NCBI GenBank assembly: GCA_019915015.1
Contig: JAHBBC010000003.1
Coordinates: 496,001-560,000 of the forward strand
Origin: Auriscalpium vulgare
Lineage: Eukaryota > Basidiomycota > Agaricomycetes > Russulales > Auriscalpiaceae
Direction: 5' to 3'
Length of the DNA: 64,000 bases
The notes below the pieces were generated by a model. It had not been told where the DNA came from, searched no databases, and worked only from the letters and a program-made list of their open reading frames with translations. Every line of letters starts with the position of its first letter. The stretch's first letter is position 1. Shown here piece after piece: positions 44,741-57,534 of the stretch. The position numbers were made by a program, and so were the translations under genes.

Positions 44741-46893
44741 ATGGCTTCCGCTGCTGCAGCTCCATCGCTCTCGTCCCCCGACATCCGTGCAAGTGGCTTG
44801 CCTGGCGCTCCTTCTAACAGCAAAGCCACAGAGACCCTGGTGTTTCTGCAGGATGCATGCTTGCAGCACCGCTATATCCGGACCCGGGATGCATCGCACA
44901 TTGTGGAGCGACCAGAGCGTCTGCGTTCCGTCAAGATTGGTCTCGCAGCGGCCATCGCACGCTTCCAAGACATCTATCACACAGACACGATACTCCAGCC
45001 GTCCACATCAGCGAAAGCCGAAATCACGGATGGTACAGACGCAGACGCCCTGGCCGATGCGATTGGCCGCATGAGCATTGCAGCCAGTCCGGAGGAGATC
45101 GCACTCCCGAATGGCCTGCCGATTCGTATCTTGAGGAGCAGCGCTAAGGTCGACCTGGTGAACAACGCCGCAGTCAAGTACGTCCACGGCGATATTGACG
45201 GTGACGTGTATCTCGAGAAGCTCTGTGGATGGGCACGCGACAGTGTCGACAAGATCACTAGTGGACAATCGGAGATCCCACCGGAGTTGTCGCAAGGCGA
45301 CCTTTACTGTGAGTGCTTGCGTATGCCAAGAAATTGGTTTCTCAAATCGGGCTGTCAGTGAGTCCTGCCTCCATCGATGCAATCCAGGGTGCCCTCGGGA
45401 CGGTCTGCGAGGCCGTTGACGCTATCGTCGCAGCATCTCGTACTGCGGGGTCGTCAGGCAGTAGAGCGTTCGTTGCTGTACGACCACCGGGTCATCACTG
45501 CGGAGAGGACACACCGTCGGGGTTCTGTTTCGTGAACAATGTAGCTGTCGCTGCTGCGCATGGTGCGTGTGTATTCCCCAGCTCCTACCCCATCTGATCG
45601 CTCGTGCTTGGCTAGCTTACCTCAAACACGGAGTGAAGCGCATCGTCATCTTTGACATAGATCTGCATCACGGTCAGTCTCATCATTTCCCTCGTTTTGA
45701 CATGTCTTCATGGGATCCCTGGCAGGAAATGGCACGCAGTCAATTGCGTGGCAGATCAACGAAGAGACCTACCGGACTACCCTGGAAAGTGATGCGGGTG
45801 CTCCGCCCTCGAAACCTGGGCTTCAAGTTTATTACGGCTCCGTGCACGATGTGTTATCGTACCCTTGTGAGGTACGGCGTAAATTCGACCAGTCTAGACC
45901 GAAATTGTTAAGCCTTGAGAAAAGGATGGAAAGCAAGCGCTTGTACAGGCTGCTTCTGTGTCCATACATGGCCCTCATGGACAGTACATCGAGAATGTCC
46001 ACCTCAAGCCCTACGAAAGCGAGACCCAGTTCTGGGACGAACTATATTCCGGCGCGTACAGTCGACTTCTGCGGAGAGCTGCACAGTTTGTGCAAGAGAC
46101 CGGCAACGGCGACGGCGACGTTATGGTCTTCATCAGGCTAGCGTATTCCATTTTATCCAATCTAGCGGTACTAATCGTACTGAATCTTAGTTGCGGCTTT
46201 GACGCTTCCGAACATGAACATTCTTCAATGTCTCGACACGGGCGGAAAGTGCCTACGTCTTTTTTCCATCGTTTCACGCAAGACGCCTGTGCGTTCGCCG
46301 ACACGTACGCGCGAGGAAGGGTAGTCAGTGTTCTAGAGGGCGGATACAGCGACAAAGCACTCCTTAGCGGCACGTTGGCACATTTGACGGGTCTGGTGGA
46401 GCCTGCGAATAGCAAGGTTGCGGACCGGCAGTCATGGTGGAGCTCGGAGAACGTCCAAATGGTATGTTGCTGCGAGCTGTGCGAAACAGACACTCAGTTG
46501 AAGATTCTGCAGCTCGAGAAACTCGCCAAGCGTGGCCGCGGGCCGAGGACATCACACTCTCTGGCAGATCCGGCATGGTTTGACCGCGCCTCTGCCCTCC
46601 TCGCCATACTCGACCCCCTCAACTACTCGACATCGTCAAAGAATACGTTCGTCCCGCCGAGCTCCATGACCTTGCGTACCCGGAAAAGGCCGGAAGGCAC
46701 TCCAATGCCTCATCAAACACCGTCTCCCGGGAAGAAGAGCGTGCCCGCGCCGCACGACGACCTAGAGCCGTCATTGGGTTCATTATCGGCAAATTCGTCT
46801 GATCTGTCAGAGCCCGACGCGTCCCTGCCAGCGCCTGTTGCGAAGAAACTGCCGCGGGTCATCTTGAAGTTGGGGCCGCGCCCCGAGACGTGA
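44741..46893 (+). CDS. HOS3: Histone deacetylase, Hos3-like
   Basis: Start ATG 44741 ([10 protein letters not shown]), stop 46893, about seven introns. The deacetylase domain holds [29 protein letters not shown] joined across an intron to NGTQSIAW, and the zinc and catalytic region [11 protein letters not shown], then [11 protein letters not shown]. The domain starts late because about 120 residues precede it, as in Hos3. The C-terminus is Ser/Pro-rich and charged. Hos3-type enzymes remove acetyl groups from histones and are usually less sensitive to trichostatin A. Expected site: nucleus or bud-neck-like structures. Confidence 0.9.
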
Positions 46894-47323
46894 CGATGTA
46901 GACTGGTGGCCAGCCTTTTACTTAGCCAGTGACGAGGCAGGCAGGTACTGTCAGTAGTGACGATGACCAACGCCGTCGAAATTCATTTTGCGTGCCCATG
47001 ATGTTTACTTGCTTTGTTATGTATGATACCCTTCGCTCTCAGTAGTTGTTCCGAATATACAGATCATAATAGGTACATGTAGGTAGTGTATACTGAAAAC
47101 AATATTCAGATGCCCCAACTCTAACCTCGTTCTCTGAATTTTATCCGACCTAAGTCATCTGGCTTGGACAGTCGGAAGCACTCGCATTGAAGTATATCAC
47201 GGATATTGCTGTGTTATGCGAGCAGTCCACCTTCGAAATCATGTCCGCGGAGCTCATTTTCAGAGTCACAATGATCACAATTGTAGTCGGATATATACCC
47301 TGTGGTTGTGTGACGAAGCCTAG
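46894..47323. other. Convergent 3' intergenic region
   Basis: 430 bp, AT-rich, between two converging stops. No coding signal. Confidence 0.5.
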
Positions 47324-48416
47324 TCAGCGATCGTCCGAGCTCGCATGGCATGGACGCACGACCAGCTGGACTATGATGGCGTCCAAGACGAGTGAGGGTT
47401 GGGAAGATGCGAAGTATGTCGCCTCATATGCAGCCTGTGGTGGGGTGTGAGTGAGAAGGGCGTTGATCTCGCGAGGGAGCGAACGTACCCAAAGGAACAC
47501 GTAGAGAAGCCCTGACTCTATGAGCAAAGCTAGGCCCCGTTCAGCCTTGGTCAACATGCTAGCTTTACCCATTAGAGACCGTACAAAGCGTCTGTATTGC
47601 CTGGAAATGATGACTGATCATTCCTTGACGGTTCCCCAGAAGCGCAGCAACGAACCCACCATGCTTTGATGCCTATCAGGAATGTCGCCCAGATATTCGT
47701 GAGTGTAGTGAAGACCCATACACCGATTCCAATGTAGAACCCTAGATTCACGTCTCGGATGCTCTCGGTCGTCCGCGCCCGAATGGTGTAGAGTGCACTG
47801 ACGCATCCGCAGACTATGCCAGTCGCATATTAGTAAAACGATAACGCATTTGGCAGGAGTTGTCGCTGACCGAGACTGCCGAACATGAATACGATTGGGA
47901 GTACTACGAGCGCGGTGCGGCGTTCCCATATAACCCAGGCTCTCCAAAGGACAATCGCATCGCTGAGAATGTACTAAAAGCTCATCAGAACCAAGTAGCC
48001 AGACACCGCGATCGAATGCTACTAACGTTGATGATTGGTACGTAGATGACTACGCCCTCCTGCCAGGCAGACATCTTGTACACTGGAGGTTCCGCATGCA
48101 GAGATTGTACTAAAACCGCTGTGTTCGACGCCCAGTGCAGCGCAGACACGGCGTACATGGCCACCGTTGCGGCCAGGATGAGTAGGCGGGGTCTCGTCAA
48201 TGGGCGACCATAGCTGCACCAAATCAGTCACCGCTGCATCCGCAGACACGCATAACGCACAGAAGTGCGTATGTCGAGAACGCGAATAGTGCCGTGTAAA
48301 GTCCTGTCGCAGGTTAGTGAATATGACATATGAGCAAGTGAGGCAGGGCACGCACCAAAAAACATGGTCTCGCAAACTTCTGCCGCAAGCGGCACCAGCA
48401 ATGGCTGAAACGACAT
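47324..48416 (-). CDS. Multi-pass membrane protein of an expanded Agaricomycete family
   Basis: Start ATG 48416 (MSFQPLLVPL). Joined exons give FFGLYTALFAFSTYALLYGRP, LLILAATVAMYAVSALHWAS, VVIYVPIINYILSDAIVLWR, LVVLPIVFMFGSLVCGCVSA and FYIGIGVWVFTTLTNIW. These are followed by ERGLALLIESGLLYVFLW and a last segment YFASSQPSLVLDAIIVQLVV, with the stop at 47324. Six or seven transmembrane helices are predicted by eye. Such proteins occur in tens of copies per Agaricomycete genome and have no settled function. Some inner introns, notably near 47630, are short or uncertain, so the model is approximate. Confidence 0.75.
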
Positions 48417-49409
48417 GAGAGGGTTCTGCGAGCGGACGGGCAGAGTAGAGGTCTGAGACGCGATGAACAAAAATTTGCATCTCAGGGTACTATAAGTGTC
48501 GGACCACCGACCTTTGCTGGGGCAGCAATAAGTTCACATCATCGTCCAGGACCGTTAAGACAGTTCCTGTGTGCACCAGTGTTGCGGCTGATATATGATA
48601 GATTGGCGCTGCAGACGAGTGGCGATGTAAACTTCAATTGTCAGGGTTCGGCACACTGAATGCACGCTCTGCGCCGAGAGTTTCGAGGATGTTGATGATG
48701 GGTCCGCGCGTTGCTGTCTGCAAGCTTACTCGGAACTCCGAAATGGAACAGAGATGAGCATGAAACGCGTGACGCGACGGCCTTGGACTACCTTCACCAA
48801 AGCCAAAGACGGACTTGATGAGCCATCCACGGACACGCAACCTGGCCAACTGATCTCGGCTCGTCCAACAACAGCATTAATGGAGGACTGGAAGGGCGGT
48901 AATTTTTCCGAGTCCCTGAGGAAGTACTGTATTAGTGAAGGCAGCGGTCCCTAGGTGGACAAAGCGGCTGTGTGCGGCATGAGGCCAGTAGGGATGTGCT
49001 CGGAGAAAATTTCAACGAGTGTCGCTTTGATCCTCACGTGGCTAGCCACGTATCCGGCAGTTGCCGCACACCAACCACGGCCAATCTCAAGCTTGAACTT
49101 CAATGTATTACTTCCTCCAAAGTCCTCAGACACTTTGCGACTACCTGGCATACGACTGTCCAATGAATCCCTGCGGCAACATATGATGCTGCGCCATCAA
49201 CGATACGGCCCAAATTATGCCCAACTTCGTGTTCCCGACTTTTTGCAACGCTTTGCCCAAGCTTTGTGGCCGCACTCGCTCGGACCTTCAAGTCCACAGA
49301 GTGGCTCGCTTTGATTCTTCGCTAGGACATCAAAGCTGTCCACAATGCCCTTTAAAAAAGAGGACGCTCTCTCGTCGTTCTTACCTCCCCTCGTCCTCCC
49401 ATCCGCACC
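48417..49409. promoter_or_regulatory. Divergent intergenic region
   Basis: Nearly 1 kb between the membrane protein and the kinase. Short frames occur on both strands (for example minus 48634-48849) but show no family block. It should contain both promoters. Confidence 0.45.
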
Positions 49410-51756
49410 ATGTGGCAGCGATTCGCTTCTGCCATTCTCGCAAGCTTGCGGCGCGACACCACGGTACCATCCTCTGATTCCTCAGACCACCTCCCCCACA
49501 CGCCTCCTCATCTTAGCTTCAAAATCTCGGGGGCACGTCCCACACGGTTTGGCAGCCCTCCCCCACTCCTCGCCACGTCTGGCGTCCGTCCTTGGGGGCT
49601 CGCTGTATTGGCTGACGCGGCTGTCGGGGCTGTCAGGGCCGATCAGTCATCCACCAGCAACTTCGACTCAGCGTCAGGGTGCTTGCGCACCATTCTAGCT
49701 TGGCATGAATCCAAATCGTCGACGGGCTCTGGGGATTTGGACTGGTCGCGCCCAGTGTCCCTCAAGGCAGTGTGGCGAGCACTCGTCTTCTCCCCCTACA
49801 AGCTTCTCGGGGTTGTCCTTGAACAATCATCACCTTCTCACCCTCCAATTCCTTCTGTTAATTGCCTCCCCCCTGCGGCCGAATTGTCTCAAGTACCCAT
49901 ACTAACGCCGGCTCGGCCTGTCGAGCCCCTTGAACCTTTCGGAACGCCCTCAGATCTCGCTGTGGTACGTCATTTATGTGCATTGCACGAACCATTTTCT
50001 GACTGACTGGTCTGGGTAGTCGGTAATTACTTGCGAGAGTCAAGACAGCCAAGACTTCTGGAGCTCGACTGACGATGGTCTTGGGGCGAATGTCAGCTCT
50101 CAAGCCACCACGCCGGCTGACAGCGGCAATACACCTGTGATTGTGCCGTCTGCACCATCAAAACCGGCAGCTCCAGCGAAGCCTTCTGTCACCGTTCTGG
50201 ACGATGGCCGCGTCAAGTACACATACTGCGGCTTGCTGGGTACCGGGAGCTATGGAAACGTCTGGCTCGCACGCACCAGCCCTCACGATTCAAGCCTTCA
50301 GCTCCCTGAATTCGTCGCGGTGAAGGCATTCCTGAAGTCTACGATGGTTTTCGACGCCTTTGTGCATCACAACGTGCGATGCGAACTTACCGCTATGCAC
50401 GCAATCACTTGCTCGGCGGACCAAAGCCCGTTCCTCACGTCCCTCATCAGCGCCTTCCAAGATGCAGACTTCTGCTACGCTGTCATGGTAAGCACAGTGT
50501 TTTTCATCAGCAGTCTTCCACTTATGAGGCTTTAGCATCTGCAAGGTGTAGACCTTTCGTTCCACTTGGCTCAGATTGAGCGTCGAATGGCAACCCGCGA
50601 GATCATCCTTTATGGCGCCGAACTGGTACGCGTGAAGTCCTGTGATATTGATTCCGATCTGAACTCGCTCTCCGATAGATCCTTGCTATTGAAGCGTGCC
50701 ACAAGCTGGGTTTCGTCCACCGCGACATCAAGCCAGCCAACATCATCGTCGGCCCAGGGGGGCACATCACCCTCGCCGACTACAGCATCGCCTGCTTTCC
50801 AAAGGAAGGAGTGGAAAACGCGGTCATCAAAGACGATGAGCAAGTTATGGCCAGCGGGCTGACATGCGCGCCGGAGCAACTCCCCGTTGGGAATCCATAC
50901 AACTACAAGGTCGATATCTGGACTTTCGGCTTGGTCCTCCTGGAGCTCTTCATTGGAGAGTGCGGGGTGAGTTCTTTCCACTGTTTTAGAGCGCACGATG
51001 GCTCATAATGTTTGTCATTTAGCCTTATTTTCGCGCGACGAAAGGCGACGTGTTCCCTGGGGAGTACGAGATTTTGCACCGCAACATCGCGCGCGACATT
51101 GATCTCTACGTTGACACCCGCGCCGGAAGGGACTTCTTGAAGAAAGTGCGTACGCTCTTCGATCATTCACTTCTTGTCACGCTGACGAGACGGATTCGTA
51201 GGTTCTAGAGCGCGACCCAGAGCGCCGCCTTAGCATAGAAGAGATCAAGGCGCACCCGTTCTTTCATGAAATAGATGAATTGTGAGTGCTTAACCTTGTC
51301 GGTCGGTACTTCCAGCTTGCCAATCGGACCCTGCTTTCTAGCACCTGGGAGAAATGCGCGCGCGGCGAGATTCCAGGTACGCTCGACGCGACTTGCCAAC
51401 TCGGAACCATACACTGACGACCCGTTTTTCTCTCCTCAGTGATGTTCCGCCCCGAACGCCCAACAGGAATCGAGAGATTCGTCAGGAATGTCGTTCCAAG
51501 GCCGGAGACTCCCCAGCTCACCGCCGCCGGACGTTACCCCGTGGCGCTCAAGTTCGATGACCCTATCTTCAACTTGCACTGCGCGGCCGACCGCCTCGCT
51601 GTCGATGCCTGCATTTACACAAGCTGGGTGTCAGATGAGCTGGAAGAAGGCGAGGTCGACGCACGTGGTGTCGTGTCAGATTCGCTGGTTGCGAGAGCGT
51701 CGTCAAGTGCCCCGCAAGGCAGCACTGAATCCGACATGGATGTGGAGATTTTGTAG
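49410..51756 (+). CDS. Protein kinase with DYS in place of DFG
   Basis: Start ATG 49410 ([10 protein letters not shown]), stop 51756, about seven introns. The first 240 residues are Ser/Pro-rich and probably disordered. The kinase domain begins with [11 protein letters not shown] (Gly loop) and VAVKAF (Lys). The catalytic loop [10 protein letters not shown] is formed after an intron, then LADYSIACF stands where DFG is expected, then CAPEQLP (the APE position) and [16 protein letters not shown]. The end of the domain is [18 protein letters not shown]. The catalytic Lys and both Asp residues are kept, so activity is plausible. A C-terminal tail of 140 residues starts with MFRPERPTG. Family assignment beyond Ser/Thr kinase is open; this type is often an expanded Agaricomycete group. 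Confidence 0.88.
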
Positions 51757-52068
51757 TGCGGAGGCGTTTCAATTCTATCTGCGTGGTGATCACATTTAAA
51801 GTGACTCCTACAAGTAGACTGCCGACGGTGAATCAAAGAATACACTTTTGTGTAGCGCCCGCTTTCGATAAGTACCTGAGTACGAGAATGCCGACGGTCA
51901 CGAGGTGACGCGGTCAAGTTCTTAGTACCCGCGCAATAACTTCCCCACAGAAGCCGTAAAAATACACTTATATGTAGAGGAAAAGGTGAGTAGACATCAG
52001 TTCCGACTGTTCATACCTCCAAGTTCTCATGCAAAATCGGCCTAAGTACAATGTCATTCTACTCCGTG
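51757..52068. other. Convergent 3' intergenic region
   Basis: About 310 bp between two converging stops. It contains two similar segments (GACTGCCGACGGTGA near 51820 and GAATGCCGACGGTCA near 51887), otherwise nothing. Confidence 0.5.
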
Positions 52069-54723
52069 TTACACACCGCCGCCGCTCTTCTCGACGGGGA
52101 TCGCCATGCGTTTCTTCGATGACCTTCGCGTGATGGGGGCAAACGATACCTCCTTCAAGTCCGCGCAAATCTACCACCCAGCCGCGCCGCGTGAGATATG
52201 CGAATGTATACAAAAACCGGTATACGCACCTCGACGAACTCATCCAGATCCACATCTTTCTGCTTTGCAAAGCCTGTCTCTTCCATGACATAGTCGAACT
52301 CCTTCGATCCGATGGCCGCGTAGCTCTGGAAGCCTGCAAGCAGCTCCTTCACCGCGCCCTTCTCGAGCCGCTTCTCCTCACCGGGCACGTCGCGCGCACG
52401 CTGCAGGAACGCCGCGCGCAGCTCGTCGACCTCGCCCACCTCAAACTGCGCGCGGCTGAACGGCATGCTCGGCTTTGCGCCCTTGGTCACGTCGAGCGGG
52501 AGGTTCAGCTTCTCGGCAGCCCAGTGCTTCCAGCCCACGGACTCCGGCGCGAGCGTGGCTTCGGGCGTCGGCTGCAGGCCCATACTCTGCAGGAACTTCG
52601 CTGCGTGCGCAAACTGCTCCTGCTTGTGCGCGGCGGTCCAGCCAAGCTCGGCGCCCATGATGTCGATGACGCGCGGGAGCGCATCAAGAGTAGCTTGCGC
52701 GTTGAGGAAGGAGAGGCGCAGACGACGCGCGACGACGTCGACGGCGGTTAGGGCGTACTCGTGGCGGACGGCGTAACGCACTTCAGCCTCGATGACTAGA
52801 AAGCTCAGTTTAAGACGTGTAGAGGATGCAAGATGCATTCTACTCACAGGGGTAGGGATTCGCTAAACGGATACCGTATACGGGCCAATTCTCACCGGTA
52901 GGTTGTGCGAGGGAGAGGACAGTCCAAGCTCGGTCACCGTAGTTGTTTGACAAATGCTTCGCAACTTCTGTATCGAGTCCATACTGTGAAGCCCAGTTAG
53001 CGTATGCTGAGAAGTAGAAGCCACCTCACGTACGCGCTGAATCAAACCAATAAACATATTGCGGCTCCAGCCATCGCTGCCTACGAGCCTGACGCTCTCA
53101 GTCACACACCCGCTCTTCACGCGTCCCTCGAGCCCGAACACCTTCACCGCCTCGTCTACTGTCTCCTGCGCCATGGCGCGGTACGTCGTCCACTTCCCGC
53201 CGGCAATGGTCAGCAGGCCAGAGTCGGACACGTGGATCATGTGGTTGCGCACAAGCCCCTCGGTGCTGCTCGCGTTCGGATTCCGCACGAGAGGACGCAG
53301 CCCACTCCACGCGCTGAGCACGTCGCCACGGCGCACCTTGATGTCCGGCGACAGGTAGTGCCGCACCTCGTCGAGCACCCACCGGATCTCGTCCTCTGCG
53401 GCGCGCGGCTCGTCCGTCACGGGTGCGGGCGCGTCGGTCGTGCCGGCGATCGTGTTGCCCTCCCAGGGCAGGAAGAAGATCACACGCCCATCGGACGTGG
53501 CCGGGTCCAGCAGACCCATCGTGCGCGGTGAGTAATAGTTGGGGAGAGTAATATGGACACCGGAGGACGCCTGGACGATGGGTTTGTGGTTCGGGTTGTC
53601 CTTAGAGAGTAGCGAGTCGGAGAAGGGACCAGTTGCGTTGATGATGCCCTGTAGAACATGACTGAGAACCGTGCATGGAAGCGAAGCAGAAACTTATTAC
53701 TTTAGCTTTGACCTCCCATTCTTCACCAGTAAGATTGTCCCGGACACGTGCACCATCGAGCTTTCCGGCTGCATTCTTGCGCAGCTCTGTCACTTCAACC
53801 TTGTTCGCAACAGTTGCACCAAGCTTGACGGCAGTCATGATGAGCGCCATGTTCATACGGGCGTCGTTGTGCTGACCTGGTACAAGATCGTAAAAAACTA
53901 ACCACATATATATAGTCAAGGGCACCTACCATCATAATATACCAGAGCACCGACAAGACCGTCGCTCTTGAGCATAGGAAACATCTCTAGAGCCTTACCC
54001 TTGCTCATGACATACGAAGACTCCATGTTCTCCTTGCCGGCCAGGACATCATACATTTTGCACCCGGCCCAGTAATACGGGACTTGCCAATACCTGCACG
54101 GTAGGTCGGCATTCGTGCAGTAGATGCGACGAGGGAGGACCACTCACTTGTATATTGGCAACATGATGGGCAACATGTGCGAGAGATAGGGGGCCGTCTG
54201 CAGGAAGATGCGGCGCTCATGAAGAGCTTCCCGCACGAGCTTGTATTGCTCGTAGTCGAGCTCCATAACGGCCTTCTGGAGGTAGCGCACACCTCCGTGC
54301 ACAAGCTTCGTTGACTTGGACGACGTCCCTGCGAACGCTCCGCGTGAGCACGCCAATCACCACGGACACAACTTCACTACGCACCAGAGCTGAAATCATC
54401 GCGCTCCACAAGGGCGACCTTCAGTCCGCGGCTCGCGGCGTCCACGGCGACACCAGCCCCTGTCGCGCCGCCGCCGACGACAAGCAGATCGAACTCGGCG
54501 TCGCCGCCGGCGCCGGCTGCCCTGAGTGCGGCGAGGTTCTGCGCGCGCGTGGGCGGCAGCCAGGGCGGGGGCGGGCGGCGCGTTTCGCGCGTCGAGGCGG
54601 GGTAGGCGGGCCCCGAGTTGAGGAAGAGATACCCGCCGCCCGCGGCCACGACTGTGGTGGCGGACGCGTAGGCGAGGGCCTTGGGGTGAAGAGCAGGCGG
54701 GTGCGACGCAGGAGCGAGGCCAT
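52069..54723 (-). CDS. GUT2: Mitochondrial FAD-dependent glycerol-3-phosphate dehydrogenase
   Basis: The stop is at 52069. The proposed start ATG 54723 (MASLL) joins the main frame through a 56-bp GTCGCA..CAG intron, which gives a hydrophobic N-terminus [16 protein letters not shown]. The FAD-binding [19 protein letters not shown] follows, then [84 protein letters not shown] and [11 protein letters not shown]. The C-terminal domain includes [15 protein letters not shown], then an all-helical region ending in an EF-hand-like KDVDLDEF. The enzyme oxidises glycerol-3-phosphate at the inner mitochondrial membrane and passes electrons to ubiquinone. The only weak point is the N-terminus: no ATG is in frame without that intron. 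Confidence 0.94.
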
Positions 54724-55130
54724 GGTTGCTGGCACGCTGTGTGGCGGCGGCGGTGGTGGTGGTGAGGAGGAGGGGGTGCGTGCGGCCAAGGGCGGGGGCG
54801 GGGGCGATGGGCGTGCATAAATTGAGCTCCGGGCGAGGGGGTAAAGTAGTCGACGGTAAGGTCGGCTCCGTCCGTCATCTGCCCGCCCCCCGCCGGCCCG
54901 GCTCGACCCCGAACGTTCGCCCGTTCATTCGCTGCTGCTTCACCAATCACCTAGATTCGAAGCTTGTGTCTACGGCTACAGTCCCTTCCTATTGGCACAG
55001 CAGCAGTCCAGAGCGCATAGAAACGAACATGAAAGTCGGTGTCGCACGGCCATGTGATTGTTCTGCGCGCAGAGGCGGAAGCAAGCCTCAACGATCGGAC
55101 ATACAAACCCCCCCGCATCTCCCCCCGCTG
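54724..55130. promoter_or_regulatory. Intergenic, GUT2 promoter
   Basis: About 400 GC-rich bp between the GUT2 start and the stop of the next minus-strand gene. No TATA box is evident. Confidence 0.45.
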
Positions 55131-56067
55131 TCATAATGTGTCCGTGCCCTTGCGCCCCTTGCTCTGTTGCCGCGAGTACGTCGGGGGCGGCGCCGCGACC
55201 GAGGACACATCGGTGTCCTCCGCAGGCGAGGCCCTCTGGCCCAGGGGCGCCAGTCGCAGCCGCTCGCCGAGCCGCTCATCGACAGAGCTGGTCCGGCGGT
55301 CCGGCGTCGTCATCGTGTACGACGTGCGGCGACTCGAGATGGTCGGGGATGGAAGCGGACTGTTCTCTGGCGTGCCTAGGTTGAAGCCTAGTCCGCAGCC
55401 CTGCCGCATGAAGAGGGGATAGCTGCGGTCATATGATGGCGGGCTCGCCTGCACGTCGCGCAGATTGTGCGTTGGCAGCGGGAGGGTGGTGGGCTCGACG
55501 AGGCCGTGTGTGAGGAGTACCGAATGGTCTAGTGATGGGTTGACAACGAGGTATGGGTCCGTCGGGGACGCAGATGAACAAGATATGGAATCTGGATCTG
55601 CAAATGTTACGCAGTGTCAGCCCTCGACCACCGGCCCATAAAGGTGATCATGCGCACCTGTCTTCTCTGACGGTCCAGGAGACGAGCGCGTGCGACTATG
55701 CGTCGGGAAAACGCCCCTGCCAGTCGTGGAGGGGTGCGGACACTGGCCTGCGGCGGCGGGGATGGGGATGGCGCAGGTGAAAATTGCAGCGGGGGGGTGG
55801 AGCGGTCTTGACACGCTTGGGCATATACATCTTGCAGAGACGTATAGTCAATGGGATGCCCCAGAGGATGTAGGCAATGACGATGAGGATGAGAGCTGGA
55901 GCGGGTGGCAGAGGTCAGCGACGGTGATGGGGAGCATAGGGCCGAAGTGCGGTGGTGGCGCACGTACCTATGACGACGATATCGGCCACGCAGAGTCGGA
56001 TGGAGTCTGCGATGGGTTTGCAGTGGGGCTCAGAAGGGGGATGGCGCTTGTTGGACGGGATGTGCAT
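55131..56067 (-). CDS. Single-pass membrane protein with two PPxY motifs
   Basis: Four exons join cleanly: ATG 56067 (MHIPSNKRHP), then a transmembrane helix IVVIALILIVIAYILWGIPL at about residues 31-50 formed across an intron, then basic RLCKMYMPKR. A Ser/Pro-rich cytosolic tail of about 190 residues follows, to the stop at 55131. The tail contains ASPPSYDRSY and APPPTYSRQ, two PPxY motifs that bind WW domains. Proteins of this build often recruit the Rsp5/Nedd4 ubiquitin ligase to membranes; here that is an inference from motif and topology. Length about 245 aa. Family otherwise unknown to me. The gene is divergent from histone H3. Confidence 0.68.
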
Positions 56068-56588
56068 ACAGATGGGGAGTCGTGTGCGCCTCGAGGGTAT
56101 TAGATGGGCGGGGTGGGATGGAGATGCGGCGGAAATAGATGGGGAGGGTGGGTACAAAGAGGCGGATGGTGTGGTGAACTGTCCGCCGGGGAGACGGGGA
56201 CGAAGCCTGGGAGCTGGAGGGGGCTGACGGGCAGGCGAGACTTGAATGCGGACGCGGGGGCGGACACGGGGGATGCATGGCGGTATATATGGCGGGCTGG
56301 GGGACGAGAGCGCACGCCGGTGAAGAGGTCGCAGGGACGTCGTAGACAGGTACTGGCCACGCTCGCCGTTTCGAGTCCGAGTCGAGTCCGAGTCGCCGAG
56401 TCCGAGTCGCCGTCTCGGCTCGCTCGGCGCTCGCGTCGCGTCCGGCCACATGCACGTGCCACTCCGTTGACACCCCCACGTGACTCGCGTGTCCGGACAC
56501 AAAAGCGCGACGCGCCTCCGTTGACCGACATCCGCCTCTTGCCTCTGCACCACCACCATCCACCACCAGTCCTCCCCGCACATCCCAC
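56068..56588. promoter_or_regulatory. Divergent promoter, PPxY protein / histone H3
   Basis: About 520 bp, GC-rich, with a CGAGTC-type tandem repeat in the middle. It must serve H3 expression; I see no clear TATA box. Confidence 0.5.
56372..56412. repeat. CGAGTC tandem repeat in the H3 promoter
   Basis: Repeated CGAGTCCGAGTCG units, slightly irregular, about 180 bp before the H3 ATG. Confidence 0.75.
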
Positions 56589-57232
<644 letters not shown>

Positions 57233-57534
57233 ACGTCCCCGAGTCTCAGTTGTCTCCGCCCGTGTCGTTATTTCCGCATGAGTACTGTGTTGTATTTGTC
57301 TGTCGCTAGCCTTGAATATCCTATATAAATGCATCTTGCAGAATCGTCCGCACTTCCGGTATGCAAGCGATGCGAGGACAAAGACTTTGTTGAAGTACAA
57401 TGATGTTTCTAAGCGATCACGTGCTGCCTACGCAGCTCGCCGGCTGCTGCACAAGGACCGCATCGTCTTTCATCGCACTTGACCACAGCTTATCCCGCCC
57501 CCTCGCGCCCCTTCCTTATCCTCCCGCCCCGCCG
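57233..57534. other. Intergenic region
   Basis: 302 bp holding the H3 3' end and the promoter of the next gene. A TATA-like CTATATAAAT lies near 57321, but it is over 200 bp from the next start. Confidence 0.45.
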
